Origin: Planctomycetota bacterium
GTDB lineage: Bacteria; Planctomycetota; Phycisphaerae; UBA1845; UTPLA1
Reading direction: 5' to 3'
Length of the DNA stretch: 64,000 bases
Assembly (NCBI GenBank): GCA_003576905.1
Contig: QEVG01000002.1
Coordinates: 222,215 to 286,214, forward strand
Part shown: piece by piece, positions 1 to 8,920 of the stretch
Layout: every line of letters begins with the position of its first letter
How positions within the stretch are numbered: the first letter of the stretch is position 1
Translations under genes and position numbers: made by a program
Notes under the pieces: generated by a model
The model's database searches: none
The model's input: the letters and a program-made list of their open reading frames with translations, nothing else
Told to the model about the DNA's origin: nothing

Positions 1-2
1 TC

Positions 3-1319
3 GCCTACCGCGTGAATTTGTTTTCCGCGCTGTGCGGGGCGGCGTCGCTGGGGTTGGCCGCGGACTTTCTGCTTTGCATGACGCGAAGCCGGCGCGCCGC
101 GTTGGCCGGCGTTATCGTGCTCGGCGTTAGTCACACCTTCTGGACGCATGCCGTGATTGCCGAGGTGTACGATCTGTACGCGGTGGGGCTCTTGGCCGAG
201 CTGTGCCTGCTTGAGCGTTTCTTCCGGTGTCGCCGCGCTCGATGGCTTGTTTTTGCGGCGATCGCCAACGGCCTCAACCAGTCCAATCATCTCATGGCCA
301 TTCTGCACTGGCCCGCATACGCCGGTGTCCTGTTCTGGGGGCTGCGCGGACGCACCCTGAATCTGCGCGGCATCGTGGCGGTCTTCGCCGGACTCGCCGC
401 GGGCAGTTCGCCGTACCTGTACCTGATGGGGCGGGAGCTTGTGGCCGGACGGCCCGCGGGAGTCGTTGTGTGGGAGGCGCTGGTCGGCCCGCCGAACCGG
501 GCCACCTTCGTCCTGACGTACGCGTTTCCGTTCGCCCGGCAGGTGAAAAACGCGATCCTCTATTTCGTCATGAACTTTCCGACGCCCTTGCTCCTGCTCG
601 CGCCGCTGGGCCTGATGGGCGCGTGGCGCGATCGTGCGATGACGTGGTTTGCCCTTTTTGGCGGGGCGATCTTCGCGGTCGGCTTCGTCTTCGCCTTTCG
701 GTACGTCGTGCCTGACCAGTTCGTCTTTTACACGCCGTGTTATGTGCTTATGGCGCTCTTTATCGGCATCGGGATTGCACACTGGCAATCCGGTCGGACA
801 CGCCGGAGCTGGCTCGTTTTCGTGCTGGCGGTTCTGCCCGCGGCTGTCTATGAAGTCGCGCCGACCGTCCTACGCCGCGCGCAGATGACGCTCGGTACGC
901 GCGACCTGCCGTACCGCGACTCCTACACATACTTCATCCGGCCCCGAAAGAACGGAGACACCGGCGCGGAACGCTACGCCCGGGAGGCGCTCGCCCTGGT
1001 TGCGCCCGGGGGCGCACTATTCGGCGATGTCACCGTGAAGAACCCCGTCACCTATGTGCGCGACGTGCTCGGCGCGGGTCGCGATGTCGTGATCGGCGTC
1101 CCCGGCGACATCACCCCGGCCGAGCCGACCGTGGAAATGTCTCCCGAGGGCATCGCGCCGTACGTGGAGAGGGGCCTGGCCTATTCATGCTCCGCGGGTG
1201 TGTATCTGCCGAAATGGCTGCGCGACAGCCACGATGTCACGCCGCACGGCATCATCTATCGGCTGACGAGAAAAGCGCAGTCGGAGCCGCCGACCCGGCC
1301 GGGCGGGACCCTGCCATGA
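3..1319 (+). CDS. DUF2723-type multi-pass membrane protein, 5' end outside window
   Basis: The reading frame is open from the first bases, so the gene starts upstream and the GTG near base 12 is probably not the true start. The visible protein has about ten hydrophobic segments. Early residues contain the pattern 'FWTHAVIAEVYDLYA', typical of DUF2723 proteins, which are related to GT-C protein O-mannosyltransferases. The C-terminal 150 residues are soluble and carry the motif 'LFGDVTVKNPVTYVRDV'. By family it would sit in the inner membrane and may transfer a lipid-linked sugar; no activity can be proved from this fragment. It ends with TGA just before a small gene on the other strand. Confidence 0.75.
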   Translation, partial: AYRVNLFSALCGAASLGLAADFLLCMTRSRRAALAGVIVLGVSHTFWTHAVIAEVYDLYAVGLLAELCLLERFFRCRRARWLVFAAIANGLNQSNHLMAILHWPAYAGVLFWGLRGRTLNLRGIVAVFAGLAAGSSPYLYLMGRELVAGRPAGVVVWEALVGPPNRATFVLTYAFPFARQVKNAILYFVMNFPTPLLLLAPLGLMGAWRDRAMTWFALFGGAIFAVGFVFAFRYVVPDQFVFYTPCYVLMALFIGIGIAHWQSGRTRRSWLVFVLAVLPAAVYEVAPTVLRRAQMTLGTRDLPYRDSYTYFIRPRKNGDTGAERYAREALALVAPGGALFGDVTVKNPVTYVRDVLGAGRDVVIGVPGDITPAEPTVEMSPEGIAPYVERGLAYSCSAGVYLPKWLRDSHDVTPHGIIYRLTRKAQSEPPTRPGGTLP

Positions 1320-1354
1320 CACGCGAACTGCCTCGGAAGTGGTGGTGGGGCCGG

Positions 1355-1456
1355 CTAGACCTTCTTGCCCTTCGATTTCATCTCGCGGGCCTTGTTCTTG
1401 AGCCGGGTCTGGCGCTTCTTGTGCTTGCGGAGGGCGTTTTTCTTCTTCTTGTACAT
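1355..1456 (-). CDS. 33-residue Lys/Arg-rich protein, ribosomal-protein-like
   Basis: This very short ORF reads MYKKKKNALRKHKKRQ followed by TRLKNKAREMKSKGKKV and a TAG stop. More than half of its residues are Lys or Arg. An AGGAG Shine-Dalgarno lies about 12 bases before the ATG, inside the gap between two rightward genes, so it is probably expressed. Size and composition resemble tiny ribosomal proteins (bTHX, bL37 or AURKAIP1/bL38 classes), but I cannot match it to one of them. A ribosome- or RNA-binding role is an inference from composition only. Confidence 0.6.
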   Translation of the reverse strand: MYKKKKNALRKHKKRQTRLKNKAREMKSKGKKV

Positions 1457-1646
1457 GTCGGTTGCATTCTCCTGCGCGGGTGCGTGTCCCACTGCGGACC
1501 ACGCGGCCGCTTAAGATACGAAGCAGGGCTTCGTTCGGCAAGCCGCGACGGACCTGTCGTCCCCTGGCATGCCGTTTGCCTTCCATTCGGGTCGCCCGTA
1601 CGATGCCCGGTGGAAGGGGGGTCTTCCAGGCGAGTGGAGTCCTGTC

Positions 1647-1931
1647 GTGGGCGGCGGATCGCGGATTCGTCGAAGCGTCTGGTTTTCCGGTCGAGTGCAG
1701 GGCGTGGGATTTCGCTACACGGCGATGCACGTCGCGCGCCGTTTTGATGTAACCGGCTGCGTCCGAAATCTGGCGGACGGCCGCGTGGAGGCCGTTATCG
1801 AGGGGCAGTCGACCGAAATCGAACGGTATCTCGGCGCGCTGCGCGAGGAAATGGCCGGACCCATTCACGGCGAGGACCATCAGGACAGCCCCGCCACGGG
1901 AGAGTTTCGGGCCTTTGAGGTCGCCTATTAA
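1647..1931 (+). CDS. acyP: acylphosphatase
   Basis: Small cytoplasmic enzyme that hydrolyses acyl phosphates such as acetyl phosphate. The family signature 'FSGRVQGVGFR' carries the phosphate-binding loop and catalytic Arg; 'GCVRNLADGRVE' supplies the catalytic Asn. About 94 residues from the GTG start matches the family size of about 90-100. I chose this GTG because GGAG precedes it by seven bases and the protein then begins just before the domain. An ATG at 1569 would add 26 unconserved residues and has no ribosome site. It lies alone, 114 bases before rho. Confidence 0.85.
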   Translation: MGGGSRIRRSVWFSGRVQGVGFRYTAMHVARRFDVTGCVRNLADGRVEAVIEGQSTEIERYLGALREEMAGPIHGEDHQDSPATGEFRAFEVAY

Positions 1932-2008
1932 CCAACCCGCGCCTGCGGTCGATCGGCCGAACCCCCTTCGCGACATCGTTAACGCAGGTGGGCTGTCGTA
2001 AGAAAAAA

Positions 2009-2030
2009 GTTTCCCCCCGGAAGGGGGAAC
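2009..2030 (+). promoter_or_regulatory. hairpin in the rho leader
   Basis: A C-run followed by a G-run (GTTTCCCCC, short loop, GGGGGAAC) forms a hairpin ending 15 bases before the rho ATG. Rho genes are often autoregulated through their leaders, so this may affect rho expression, but the GGGGG also serves as the likely ribosome site. Only the inverted repeat is directly seen. Confidence 0.3.
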
Positions 2031-2045
2031 GCGTGAGCCGTATTC

Positions 2046-3185
2046 ATGAGTCAAACCGGGAATGTCGTTTCGGGCACACTGGAATTGGGCGAGGGCAAGG
2101 GGCCGGGATATCTGCGCGAGCCTTCGAGGAATTACGCGGTCAGCCCGAATGATCCGCAGGTCTCGTCCGACTTGATCGGGCGGTTCAAGCTGCGGGGGGG
2201 TGAGACGATCGTCGGCGTGCCCAGCCGCAAGGGGCGGGGGCCGATGGTGGAGCGAATCGAATCCATCTGCGGGCTTGAGCCGAACAAGTGGGCGGCGGTC
2301 AAGCCGTTCGACGATCTTTCGGTCGTGCATCCGACGCAACAGCTCCGGTTCGAAACGCCGGGCGGGCCGATGTCGACGCGCATCGTCGACCTGCTGGCCC
2401 CGATCGGCAAGGGCCAGCGCGGGCTTATCGTCGCGCCGCCGCGCACGGGCAAAACCGTCCTGCTCCAGCAGATGTCGGCGGGGATCAAGATCAATCATCC
2501 CGAGATATTCCTCATGATGCTGCTGATCGACGAGCGGCCGGAGGAAGTGACCGAGATGAAGCGTATCGTCTGCAAGGAGGGGGCGGGCTGGCAGCACGGC
2601 GCGCCGGAAGTGGTCTATTCCAGCAATGACAGCGATGCCAAGAGCCATGCACGCATTTCCAAGCTGATGATCGCGAAGGCCAAACGCCACCTTGAACTGG
2701 GCGAGGACGTGCTGATCCTGCTGGATTCCCTCACGCGGCTCGGCCGGGCATTCAACAACATCGTCGGCTCCAGCGGCCGGACGATGACCGGGGGGCTCGA
2801 TATCCGGGCGATGGAGCATCCGAAGCAGATGTTCGGCGCAGCGCGAAAGATCGAAAACGGGGGCAGCCTGACGATCATCGCCAGTGTTCTGGTCGAAACC
2901 GGCAGCCGGATGGACGACTACATTTTCCAGGAGTTCAAGGGGACCGGAAACATGGAGTTGGTGCTGTCGCGCGAGCTGGCGAACCTGCGCATCTGGCCGG
3001 CGATGAATCTCTCCGAAAGCGGAACACGAAAGGAAGAGTTGCTTCTGGGGCAGGCGACCTACGACAAGATGACCCGGGTGCGCCGCCGTCTATTGAACAT
3101 GCCGCCGCAGAAGCAGATGGAAACGATGATCGAGGAGCTGGGCAAGCAACCCACGAACGCGGCCTTTCTGGTCAGCCTTGCATGA
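2046..3185 (+). CDS. rho: transcription termination factor Rho
   Basis: Hexameric RNA-dependent ATPase that ends transcription of untranslated RNA. At 379 residues it is shorter than E. coli Rho (419): the SAP-like Rho_N domain is missing or reduced and the protein begins with a short Gly-rich tail. The cold-shock-like RNA-binding domain covers about residues 20-100. The ATPase follows, with the P-loop 'APPRTGKTVLLQ' near residue 135, 'LMMLLIDERPEEVTEM' (catalytic Glu region) and 'VLILLDSLTRLGRAFN' (Walker B). The Q- and R-loop regions near 'SSGRTMTGGLD' look intact. It is monocistronic, with about 390 bases before the next gene. Confidence 0.96.
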   Translation: MSQTGNVVSGTLELGEGKGPGYLREPSRNYAVSPNDPQVSSDLIGRFKLRGGETIVGVPSRKGRGPMVERIESICGLEPNKWAAVKPFDDLSVVHPTQQLRFETPGGPMSTRIVDLLAPIGKGQRGLIVAPPRTGKTVLLQQMSAGIKINHPEIFLMMLLIDERPEEVTEMKRIVCKEGAGWQHGAPEVVYSSNDSDAKSHARISKLMIAKAKRHLELGEDVLILLDSLTRLGRAFNNIVGSSGRTMTGGLDIRAMEHPKQMFGAARKIENGGSLTIIASVLVETGSRMDDYIFQEFKGTGNMELVLSRELANLRIWPAMNLSESGTRKEELLLGQATYDKMTRVRRRLLNMPPQKQMETMIEELGKQPTNAAFLVSLA

Positions 3186-3578
3186 CCCATCTCCGACTTT
3201 CACCAGCCGAAATCCATGCCGAGGGATCAACGGAATGGTTTCGCGCGGCGTGAATAGATCGCGTTTGATGTCCGAATTGTGTCAATTCAGCGCAGTATGG
3301 GGCGACCCGGGACTGCCGCTGATTGTTGTGCCGCGGCATCCAATCCCCAATCTCGAAGGTCTGGGAAAGTCTGCTCGTGTAACGATTTTGAGAATCGATT
3401 TGACCTCACGCCAGAACGGAAAGTAGACTTGGCTGGCGGTGCGAGCCTGCCTGTTTCTCGATGTGACGGTCTGTGCGCCTTCGTCGATTGTCGCGGGGAG
3501 ACCCGGGAACGCGGGTCACCCGGCACCATTCCCGACCAACGAAGGTGAAGCCACCGTCAAACGGCACAGGAGAGGATC
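3186..3578. other. gene-free stretch between rho and a lipoprotein gene
   Basis: I see no convincing coding frame in these 393 bases. The region contains a small inverted repeat (CGATT, TTGAG, AATCG) near 3384 and, just after it, a candidate promoter for the downstream lipoprotein gene. Confidence 0.5.
3400..3429 (+). promoter_or_regulatory. candidate sigma-70-type promoter
   Basis: TTGACC is followed after 18 bases by TAGACT, a fair match to -35 and -10 elements. It would give an untranslated leader of about 140 bases before the DUF4382 gene. Found by eye only; planctomycete promoters are poorly defined. Confidence 0.3.
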
Positions 3579-4526
3579 ATGCGCGTGGACGTCAGGAGAA
3601 TTAGTTTTGTTCTGGCTTGCCTGGGCGGCGTGGTGCTCGTTGGGTGCGGAATTGTGCCTGGATTCTTCGGGGGCGCCACGGGAACGCTCAGGTTGATGGT
3701 GACCGACAAGCCGTTCCCGGTCGAGTTTATTGATGAGGCGCTTGTCACCATTACGCGAATTGATGTTCGTCGAAGCGACGACGGTGAGGATGCCGGCTCC
3801 GATGGCTTGGGGAATGACGACGCGTCTTCAGATGACGCTTCGGATTCCAATGGGACGGACGACGACTCCGAGGGAGAGGGCGGCGACTTCATCACCGTCT
3901 TCGAGGGCGAGAAGACTGTTGACCTCCTTGATCTCCGAAATGGCCGGATGGACGTCCTCGCCGAAACAGACGTTCCAGTGGGTCACTATGATCAGATGCG
4001 GCTTGTCGTTACGAACGGTCGGATCACACTGACGGACGGACGCGTCTTCGATCTTGATGTTCCGAGCGGCGAACAAACCGGCATCAAGCTCCATTTCGAG
4101 TTCGAGGTGACGGACGAGGAGCCGAGCGTCCTGCTGCTCGACGTTGACCTGAGCCGCGCCTTCTCCGCGATTCCGAGCGGTCGAATAGACGATGTCAGCA
4201 CGATCCGGGAGTTTCGTTTTCAGCCCTCGCTGGCCATGCGCCTCATCGCAATGGTCGAAGCCGGATCAATTGCCGGACGTGTAGTCGACGAGACGACCGT
4301 GCCGGTATCGGGCGTGATGGTCACGGCATTTAAGGGCGAAACGGAGATCACCAGTACGGTGTCGGACGATGACGGGACATTTGCGCTCGTGGGGCTTCCA
4401 GCCGGAACCTATCGCGTGGAGTTTTCGGCGACGGGGTTTCTGGATACCTCGATCGAAGGGATCGAGGTCGAAGCGGGACAGACGTTCGAGTTGGGAGACG
4501 TCGTACTGACCCCGGCGGGTCCATAG
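3579..4526 (+). CDS. DUF4382 lipoprotein with a C-terminal carboxypeptidase-regulatory-like domain
   Basis: Starts at an ATG behind AGGAGAGG. The first 23 residues form a lipoprotein signal with lipobox VGC, so the mature protein is anchored to a membrane by Cys23. A DUF4382 domain follows ('GTLRLMVTDKPFPVEF', 'ALVTITRIDVR'), split by a very acidic Asp/Ser linker at about residues 67-105. Residues from about 230 form a carboxypeptidase-regulatory-like beta domain ('GSIAGRVVDETTVPVSGVMV', 'GLPAGTYRVEF'). Both are beta folds common on surface proteins and suggest structural or ligand-binding work rather than catalysis. The acidic insert may bind calcium; that is a guess. No operon partner. Confidence 0.8.
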   Translation: MRVDVRRISFVLACLGGVVLVGCGIVPGFFGGATGTLRLMVTDKPFPVEFIDEALVTITRIDVRRSDDGEDAGSDGLGNDDASSDDASDSNGTDDDSEGEGGDFITVFEGEKTVDLLDLRNGRMDVLAETDVPVGHYDQMRLVVTNGRITLTDGRVFDLDVPSGEQTGIKLHFEFEVTDEEPSVLLLDVDLSRAFSAIPSGRIDDVSTIREFRFQPSLAMRLIAMVEAGSIAGRVVDETTVPVSGVMVTAFKGETEITSTVSDDDGTFALVGLPAGTYRVEFSATGFLDTSIEGIEVEAGQTFELGDVVLTPAGP

Positions 4527-4920
4527 CCGATGTCAGCTTGTTCCCGCGGCGCGTGCGTGAGCCTGGCGGCAAATGACAGGTACTTCGCGGGTAACCGTGC
4601 GCAAGCCCGTTTTCGCTCCCTGCGCTTCATCGCTGCCACGCCCACCAGCCGGCTCGATAGGTTCCTGCCTGACCGCTGGCGTGCTCCACGCCACACGAAC
4701 ATCGCGACAAACTGAATTGTTCATCGAATGAAGAAACCCCGTCCAGCAATCGTCTGGCAATTCGCACGGCCTGCACGGACGTGTATCACCGAGCACGTAC
4801 ATTAGAAGTACCGCGTGGTGAAGGCCAGGACGTTGTTGACCCTTGACATCGGTTCGCGATGCAAGGGGTAGGCGTGCTCTGTTCTACGGCCCGGGGCGTC
4901 CCAGGTCGAACCCTTGACGT

Positions 4921-4947
4921 GCAGGTGAAAGCTATGCTTTCGCCTGC
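4921..4947. repeat. 12-bp inverted repeat with 3-base spacer
   Basis: GCAGGTGAAAGC, TAT, GCTTTCGCCTGC pair along all 12 positions with one G-T wobble. No T-run follows on either strand, so a simple intrinsic terminator is unlikely. It could be an operator, an RNA hairpin or a REP-like element. Confidence 0.45.
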
Positions 4948-5452
4948 GAAGCGGTGGTAGCATGTGCGTCCGGCCCGTGCGCCATGTCGCTCTTCCCGTT
5001 TTTCCAAATGATTCGCCCCGTTGAATAGTGATCAAGTCGGCATTCGCTATTCGATACTTGATATTCGGCATTCGCCAACCGTCAATCACCATTCGTCATT
5101 TGCGCGTGCCGCGCGCACAGAGCCCCGAGCGCCAGCGAGCGGGGATTCCCGGCGCGATCGTGCCACACGCCGTGTCACCCGACCAGGGTCGCGACCCCCG
5201 CACTCGCCCCGTCCCGAAGGAACCGCGCGCGTGTCTTTCTCTGTTCCCTATTCCCTAATTCCATTTCGCCGTTTCGACATTTCGAGAAGGCGCGCACGGC
5301 GAGCAAGGAGATAGGTCATAACCCGCGAGAACGGGCCGGCGATCGCGCGGATTCTCCCGCGCCCATCGCCCCGCCCGCTCCGCGCCCGGAGGACGCCGCT
5401 ATGTTTCACTCACGAAACCCGCAACTCACCGTTCGCGCCCCGCCCCGCCCCA

Positions 5453-5554
5453 AACCTGAATGCATTCAGGTTGTTCAGGTTCCATTCAGCCTTCCTGCGC
5501 AAGAAACGCCGTTTTTCAGGATAAAAATAATTTGTGCACGCCCCCGTTCAGGTT
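5453..5554. promoter_or_regulatory. palindrome and repeated TTCAGGTT sites, candidate operator array
   Basis: AACCTGAATGCATTCAGGTT at 5453-5472 is a perfect 20-bp palindrome made of two TTCAGGTT half-sites. Further direct copies of TTCAGGTT start at 5474 and 5547, and a partial TTCAGG sits near 5515. Clustered palindromic and direct half-sites usually mark binding of a dimeric regulator. The nearest downstream gene is the oxidoreductase 245 bases away; no regulator gene lies nearby. Confidence 0.5.
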
Positions 5555-5798
5555 TCTTATCCGCACCTCTGCCCGGCAGACTCGCCCGCGCGGCGCGCAG
5601 GCGCGTCTGGCGAAAAGAGCCGAGTGCTTCCCGTGCGGCCGCGTGCAACGCCGGTTGTTCTCTCCGTGGGTTTCATCAACGCGCGCATTCCGCTAATCTG
5701 TGGTTCGGCGACAAGACACCGAATCGACGGCGGCTCGGCACATTGCTTTCCCGGTTCGAGCGCTGTCGGGTGCGGCCATGGGCACGGAGTAAGCGGTC

Positions 5799-6809
5799 AT
5801 GAAAGCGGCTCGATATCACCAGACCGGCGGACCGGAGGTCATCAGGTACGAGGAGGTCCCCGATCCGAAGGCGGGGCCCGGCGAAGCCGTCGTTCGCGTT
5901 CGCGCTGCCGCCCTGAATCGGCTCGACGCCTTTCTGCGGAGCGCGGCGGCGCCCATGCCCGGCTTCACGTTGCCCCACATCGGCGGATTCGATACATCCG
6001 GCGACGTGGTCGAAGTCGGAGAGGGTGTCGATCCCGCGTGGGTGGGGCGGGCCGTGGTGATCGACGCCCGGGTGACGGGGGCGCAATCGCGCGGTCGACT
6101 CGACATCATCGGTACTGCACGCCCCGGCGGCTTCGCCGAGAAGGTGCTCGTGCCGGTTCAGTGCTTGCGGGCAAAGCCGGAGAATTACTCCTACGAGGAG
6201 GCCGCGGCGTTCGGCTGCGTTTATCTGACGGCCTATCGCGGGCTCGTGGAGGTCGCGCGGCTGAAGCCGGGAGAGGTCCTTCTCGTGCACGCCGGCGCGA
6301 GCGGAGCGGGAACCGCGGCGATTCAGGTCGCCAAGGCGATGGGCGCGACGGTGATCGCCACCATGGGCAGCGACGAGAAATGCGCAAGGGTCCGTGAGCT
6401 ACTGCGCTGTGATCACGTCGTCAATTACAGGACGCACGACTTCGGTAAGGTCGTGAAGGAAGTCACCGGGGGCAGGGGCGTGGATGTTGCGTTTGACCCG
6501 GTATGGGGCGAGACGGCCCAGCGCACGCTCGACGCGCTGGCGCTGGGCGGGCGCTGGATCGTGATCGGCATGGTGGGGGGGCTGAATGCCACGCTGACCC
6601 TGACCAACCTTCTCTTCCGCGAGATCACGCTCCGCGGTGTCGTGGAGTTTTATGCCGACACCGATCAGATCGACAAGACGTGGGCAATGGCTCAGCGCGG
6701 AATCGTTCGTCCGATCATTGCCCGAACACGGCCGCTCGCCGAGCTTGCGGAGGCGCATCGGCAGATGGAAAGCGGCGACGTGATTGGCAAGCTCGTCGTC
6801 ACGCCGTGA
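5799..6809 (+). CDS. zinc-independent MDR oxidoreductase, NADPH:quinone reductase-like
   Basis: A 336-residue medium-chain dehydrogenase/reductase. The N-terminal GroES-like domain runs to about residue 120 and lacks the catalytic zinc Cys/His set of alcohol dehydrogenases. The Rossmann domain follows with 'LLVHAGASGAGTAAIQVAKAMG' (split here as the AGASGAG nucleotide motif plus helix) around residue 165, and 'GGRGVDVAFDPVWG' typical of quinone reductases. It probably uses NADPH to reduce quinones or enoyl-type substrates in the cytoplasm; the true substrate is unknown. It stands alone, preceded by the TTCAGGTT array and followed by a hairpin shared with a convergent gene. Confidence 0.85.
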   Translation: MKAARYHQTGGPEVIRYEEVPDPKAGPGEAVVRVRAAALNRLDAFLRSAAAPMPGFTLPHIGGFDTSGDVVEVGEGVDPAWVGRAVVIDARVTGAQSRGRLDIIGTARPGGFAEKVLVPVQCLRAKPENYSYEEAAAFGCVYLTAYRGLVEVARLKPGEVLLVHAGASGAGTAAIQVAKAMGATVIATMGSDEKCARVRELLRCDHVVNYRTHDFGKVVKEVTGGRGVDVAFDPVWGETAQRTLDALALGGRWIVIGMVGGLNATLTLTNLLFREITLRGVVEFYADTDQIDKTWAMAQRGIVRPIIARTRPLAELAEAHRQMESGDVIGKLVVTP

Positions 6810-6884
6810 CCGTGAGACGGCCCCGTCGAATGCCCGCCGCCCGGTCGTTCTGATTGGCACACGCAGACAGTGCGATTCACAAAA

Positions 6885-6930
6885 TGAAAAGTGCCGGACC
6901 TGGGTGCACCAGATCCGGCACTTGCACTTC
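6885..6930 (-). terminator. strong hairpin between convergent genes
   Basis: AAGTGCCGGACCTGG and CCAGATCCGGCACTT form a 15-bp stem with one mismatch around a 5-base loop. On the minus strand the stem runs into CTTTTCATTTTG, so it can serve as an intrinsic terminator for the leftward lipoprotein gene. It may also slow transcription from the rightward oxidoreductase gene. Confidence 0.65.
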
Positions 6931-6949
6931 TGCGCGAACGATCCGCCGG

Positions 6950-8761
6950 CTACGGCTGGATGTCGACATGCGACCCGAGCTGCTCGTCGGGGACGCTCAC
7001 GACCGTCGTGCCGATTCGCCCGGGCTCCGACACCGGCTCGGCCGCCTTTCCGCCGGCGAGGCGGCTGTCGTCAAGCATCCGGTTGAGTTCCGCCGAGTCG
7101 AAGTTCGGCCGCGGGAGCTTCCAGACGGTGTCGAGCGCGAGCGGGATCACGGACTGAAGCGTTCGCCACGGGTGAGCGATCACATTGGGCTGGGCGGGCG
7201 ACGCCTGAACCGTTGCGGGCAGGGATACGAGAAGCCCGTCGCTGCGCGTCACACCCACCGGCGGCGAGCCTGCGCCCGACGAAGCCGGCGCGAGCTTCGG
7301 GGAGCTTCGAATGAAGCTCTCCGGCTCCAGCGATGACGTCGCGTCCGGACTGGAGGGCGACGCGTTGCTTTCCTTCATCGGGACCATCTTGTCGGTTGAC
7401 TCGCTGCTCTCGTCGGCGGGGCGGCTCGGACTCTGCGCCGGGGCCGCCGGCGGCGCCGGCGTCTGCTGATGCGTCACGGGAATCGGTCGCTGCGCCGGAG
7501 GCGTGCTGCGATTCGTTACGGGCATGTCGATCGGGGTCATCGTCGAGACATCGGCGGGGGTGTTCGTTCCAACCGTGCCTCCATGGCTGGAGGAAGATGA
7601 ACTCGTACCGCCCGGCACGGTCGTGCCCCAGTGCATTCCGGGCTCAAGTGTGGTCGTCGTACGCTGCGGCTGCGCCGGGGGGGGCTGCGGAGTCGACGAG
7701 CCTACGGTGACCGGCGCGGGTTGGACCGGATCCGGCGGAGTTGCCGGTGCTGGCGCCGGTGTCGGCGTTCGGGCCATCGAGGGATTCGTATAGACGCTTG
7801 CCGTCGTGCCCGGCGCCTCCGGCATCGGGCTGACCCGAACCGGCTGCGGCGCGGGCAGTGAGGAATGCCGCGCCGGCGGCTCCGGGGATTCCGGATAACT
7901 CTGGGCGATACCGCCGTGGCCGGTCAGTTCGTTGACCTCCTGCTTCTCAAAGGGAACGACCTGAAGCGCGTAGGAGATGGCAATGCCGAGATTGCCGGCG
8001 CGATCGAGGGCGTCGACGCGGAAACGAATCTCGTGGTCCAGCGCGTCCTGAGGAATCGTGTACGCAAGCGAGCCTTCATCGGACAGGTCGCGCTGAAGTT
8101 CGATCGCGTTGTCGCCACGCTTGGTGAAGTCATAGAGCACGCCGACACGCACGGGGTTTTCGATCAGGTGATAGTCCGAAGCGCGCCACGATACCGTGAC
8201 CGATTCGCCGACGTTGTACCAAGTCTTCTCGGGGTCGATCATGACTTCAACCGCGGGAAGCACGGTGTCAACGTGATAGACACGTTCGGGGTAGGGCAGC
8301 GACTGAAGCGCGGGCTCCTGTCCGGGACCGACGAAGCGAATGCCGTAGTCACCGTCCTCCTCGGTCTCGAACGGAAAGAACGTCTGCGTGCGCCCGAAGT
8401 AGCCGGCCTTGTTCCAGTGGAAGCCGTTGTTGTCGGTCCACCAGATCGCGACCCGCGGAATCTCTTCCGGCGTGTAGCCATCCGGCTGGCGTATCAGCAC
8501 CAGCTTCTGGTTGGTGAAGTAGTGCAGCGGATCGTTCGCGTTGACCTTCGGTTCGGGCGTCAGCTCATCGACCGCGCGCGTGTACTTGTGCGCGTCGTAT
8601 GCCCACTCCGGGTAGGTGTTCGGCGGATCAAAGGGGGCATCGACGTCGGCGCGCGGCGAACGGTCCTTCACCTTGAAGGGCGAGGGCATGTCGCCGCAGC
8701 CTGCGGCCACCAGGAGAAGCGAGATCATTGAGAGCCATTGCAACCGTTCCGTCTTGTGCAT
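6950..8761 (-). CDS. lipoprotein with beta domain and long Pro/Thr/Ser-rich tail
   Basis: I prefer the third in-frame start, MHKTERLQW, because it gives a normal lipoprotein signal ending LLVAAGC at Cys22 and has GGAT upstream; a GTG at 8782 is the alternative. Residues about 40-300 look folded and beta-rich, with a segment 'YHVDTVLPAVEVMIDPEKTW' and 'FRVDALDRAGNLGIAISYAL' resembling Ig- or FN3-like sheets that handle a bound partner. Residues about 300-500 are low-complexity Pro, Thr, Ser and Gln, as in a cell-wall-spanning linker. No catalytic motif is recognised. It is probably an envelope protein conserved among planctomycetes; the role is unknown. Confidence 0.7.
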   Translation of the reverse strand: MHKTERLQWLSMISLLLVAAGCGDMPSPFKVKDRSPRADVDAPFDPPNTYPEWAYDAHKYTRAVDELTPEPKVNANDPLHYFTNQKLVLIRQPDGYTPEEIPRVAIWWTDNNGFHWNKAGYFGRTQTFFPFETEEDGDYGIRFVGPGQEPALQSLPYPERVYHVDTVLPAVEVMIDPEKTWYNVGESVTVSWRASDYHLIENPVRVGVLYDFTKRGDNAIELQRDLSDEGSLAYTIPQDALDHEIRFRVDALDRAGNLGIAISYALQVVPFEKQEVNELTGHGGIAQSYPESPEPPARHSSLPAPQPVRVSPMPEAPGTTASVYTNPSMARTPTPAPAPATPPDPVQPAPVTVGSSTPQPPPAQPQRTTTTLEPGMHWGTTVPGGTSSSSSSHGGTVGTNTPADVSTMTPIDMPVTNRSTPPAQRPIPVTHQQTPAPPAAPAQSPSRPADESSESTDKMVPMKESNASPSSPDATSSLEPESFIRSSPKLAPASSGAGSPPVGVTRSDGLLVSLPATVQASPAQPNVIAHPWRTLQSVIPLALDTVWKLPRPNFDSAELNRMLDDSRLAGGKAAEPVSEPGRIGTTVVSVPDEQLGSHVDIQP

Positions 8762-8920
8762 TGCCAGCATCCTTGTTGCCACCCTGCGTGTCGTGGGTTC
8801 CCCGCGGCCGGCCCTGCTGGGAAATCTCCCATGTCGTGGCGCCGCCGGGACCTATCGTCGCCTGGACGCGATCGGCTTGATGCCGGGGTGCAACAATTGC
8901 GGCAGGCGGGCAGAAGGGCG

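Larger units (their letters stand above)
4527..5798. other. 1.27 kb gene-free stretch
   Basis: No reading frame here has a start, ribosome site and codon pattern I would accept. Visible structure includes a strong inverted repeat at 4921, the octamer CCCTTGAC twice near 4838 and 4911, an AT-richer stretch at 5030-5100 with repeated 'ATTCG' words, and at 5453-5554 several TTCAGGTT motifs before the oxidoreductase gene. It may be a decayed gene region or a long regulatory region. Confidence 0.5.

Noticed and set aside
1185..2819. Long minus-strand open frame opposite acylphosphatase and rho
   Set aside because: It is antisense to two certain genes, has no family motif and no ribosome site; long shadow frames are common at this GC content.
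5100..5170. CCCCGAGCGCCAGCGAGCGGGG-like word as a possible hairpin or REP element
   Set aside because: The outer five bases pair but the inner ones do not, and I saw no second copy in the window.
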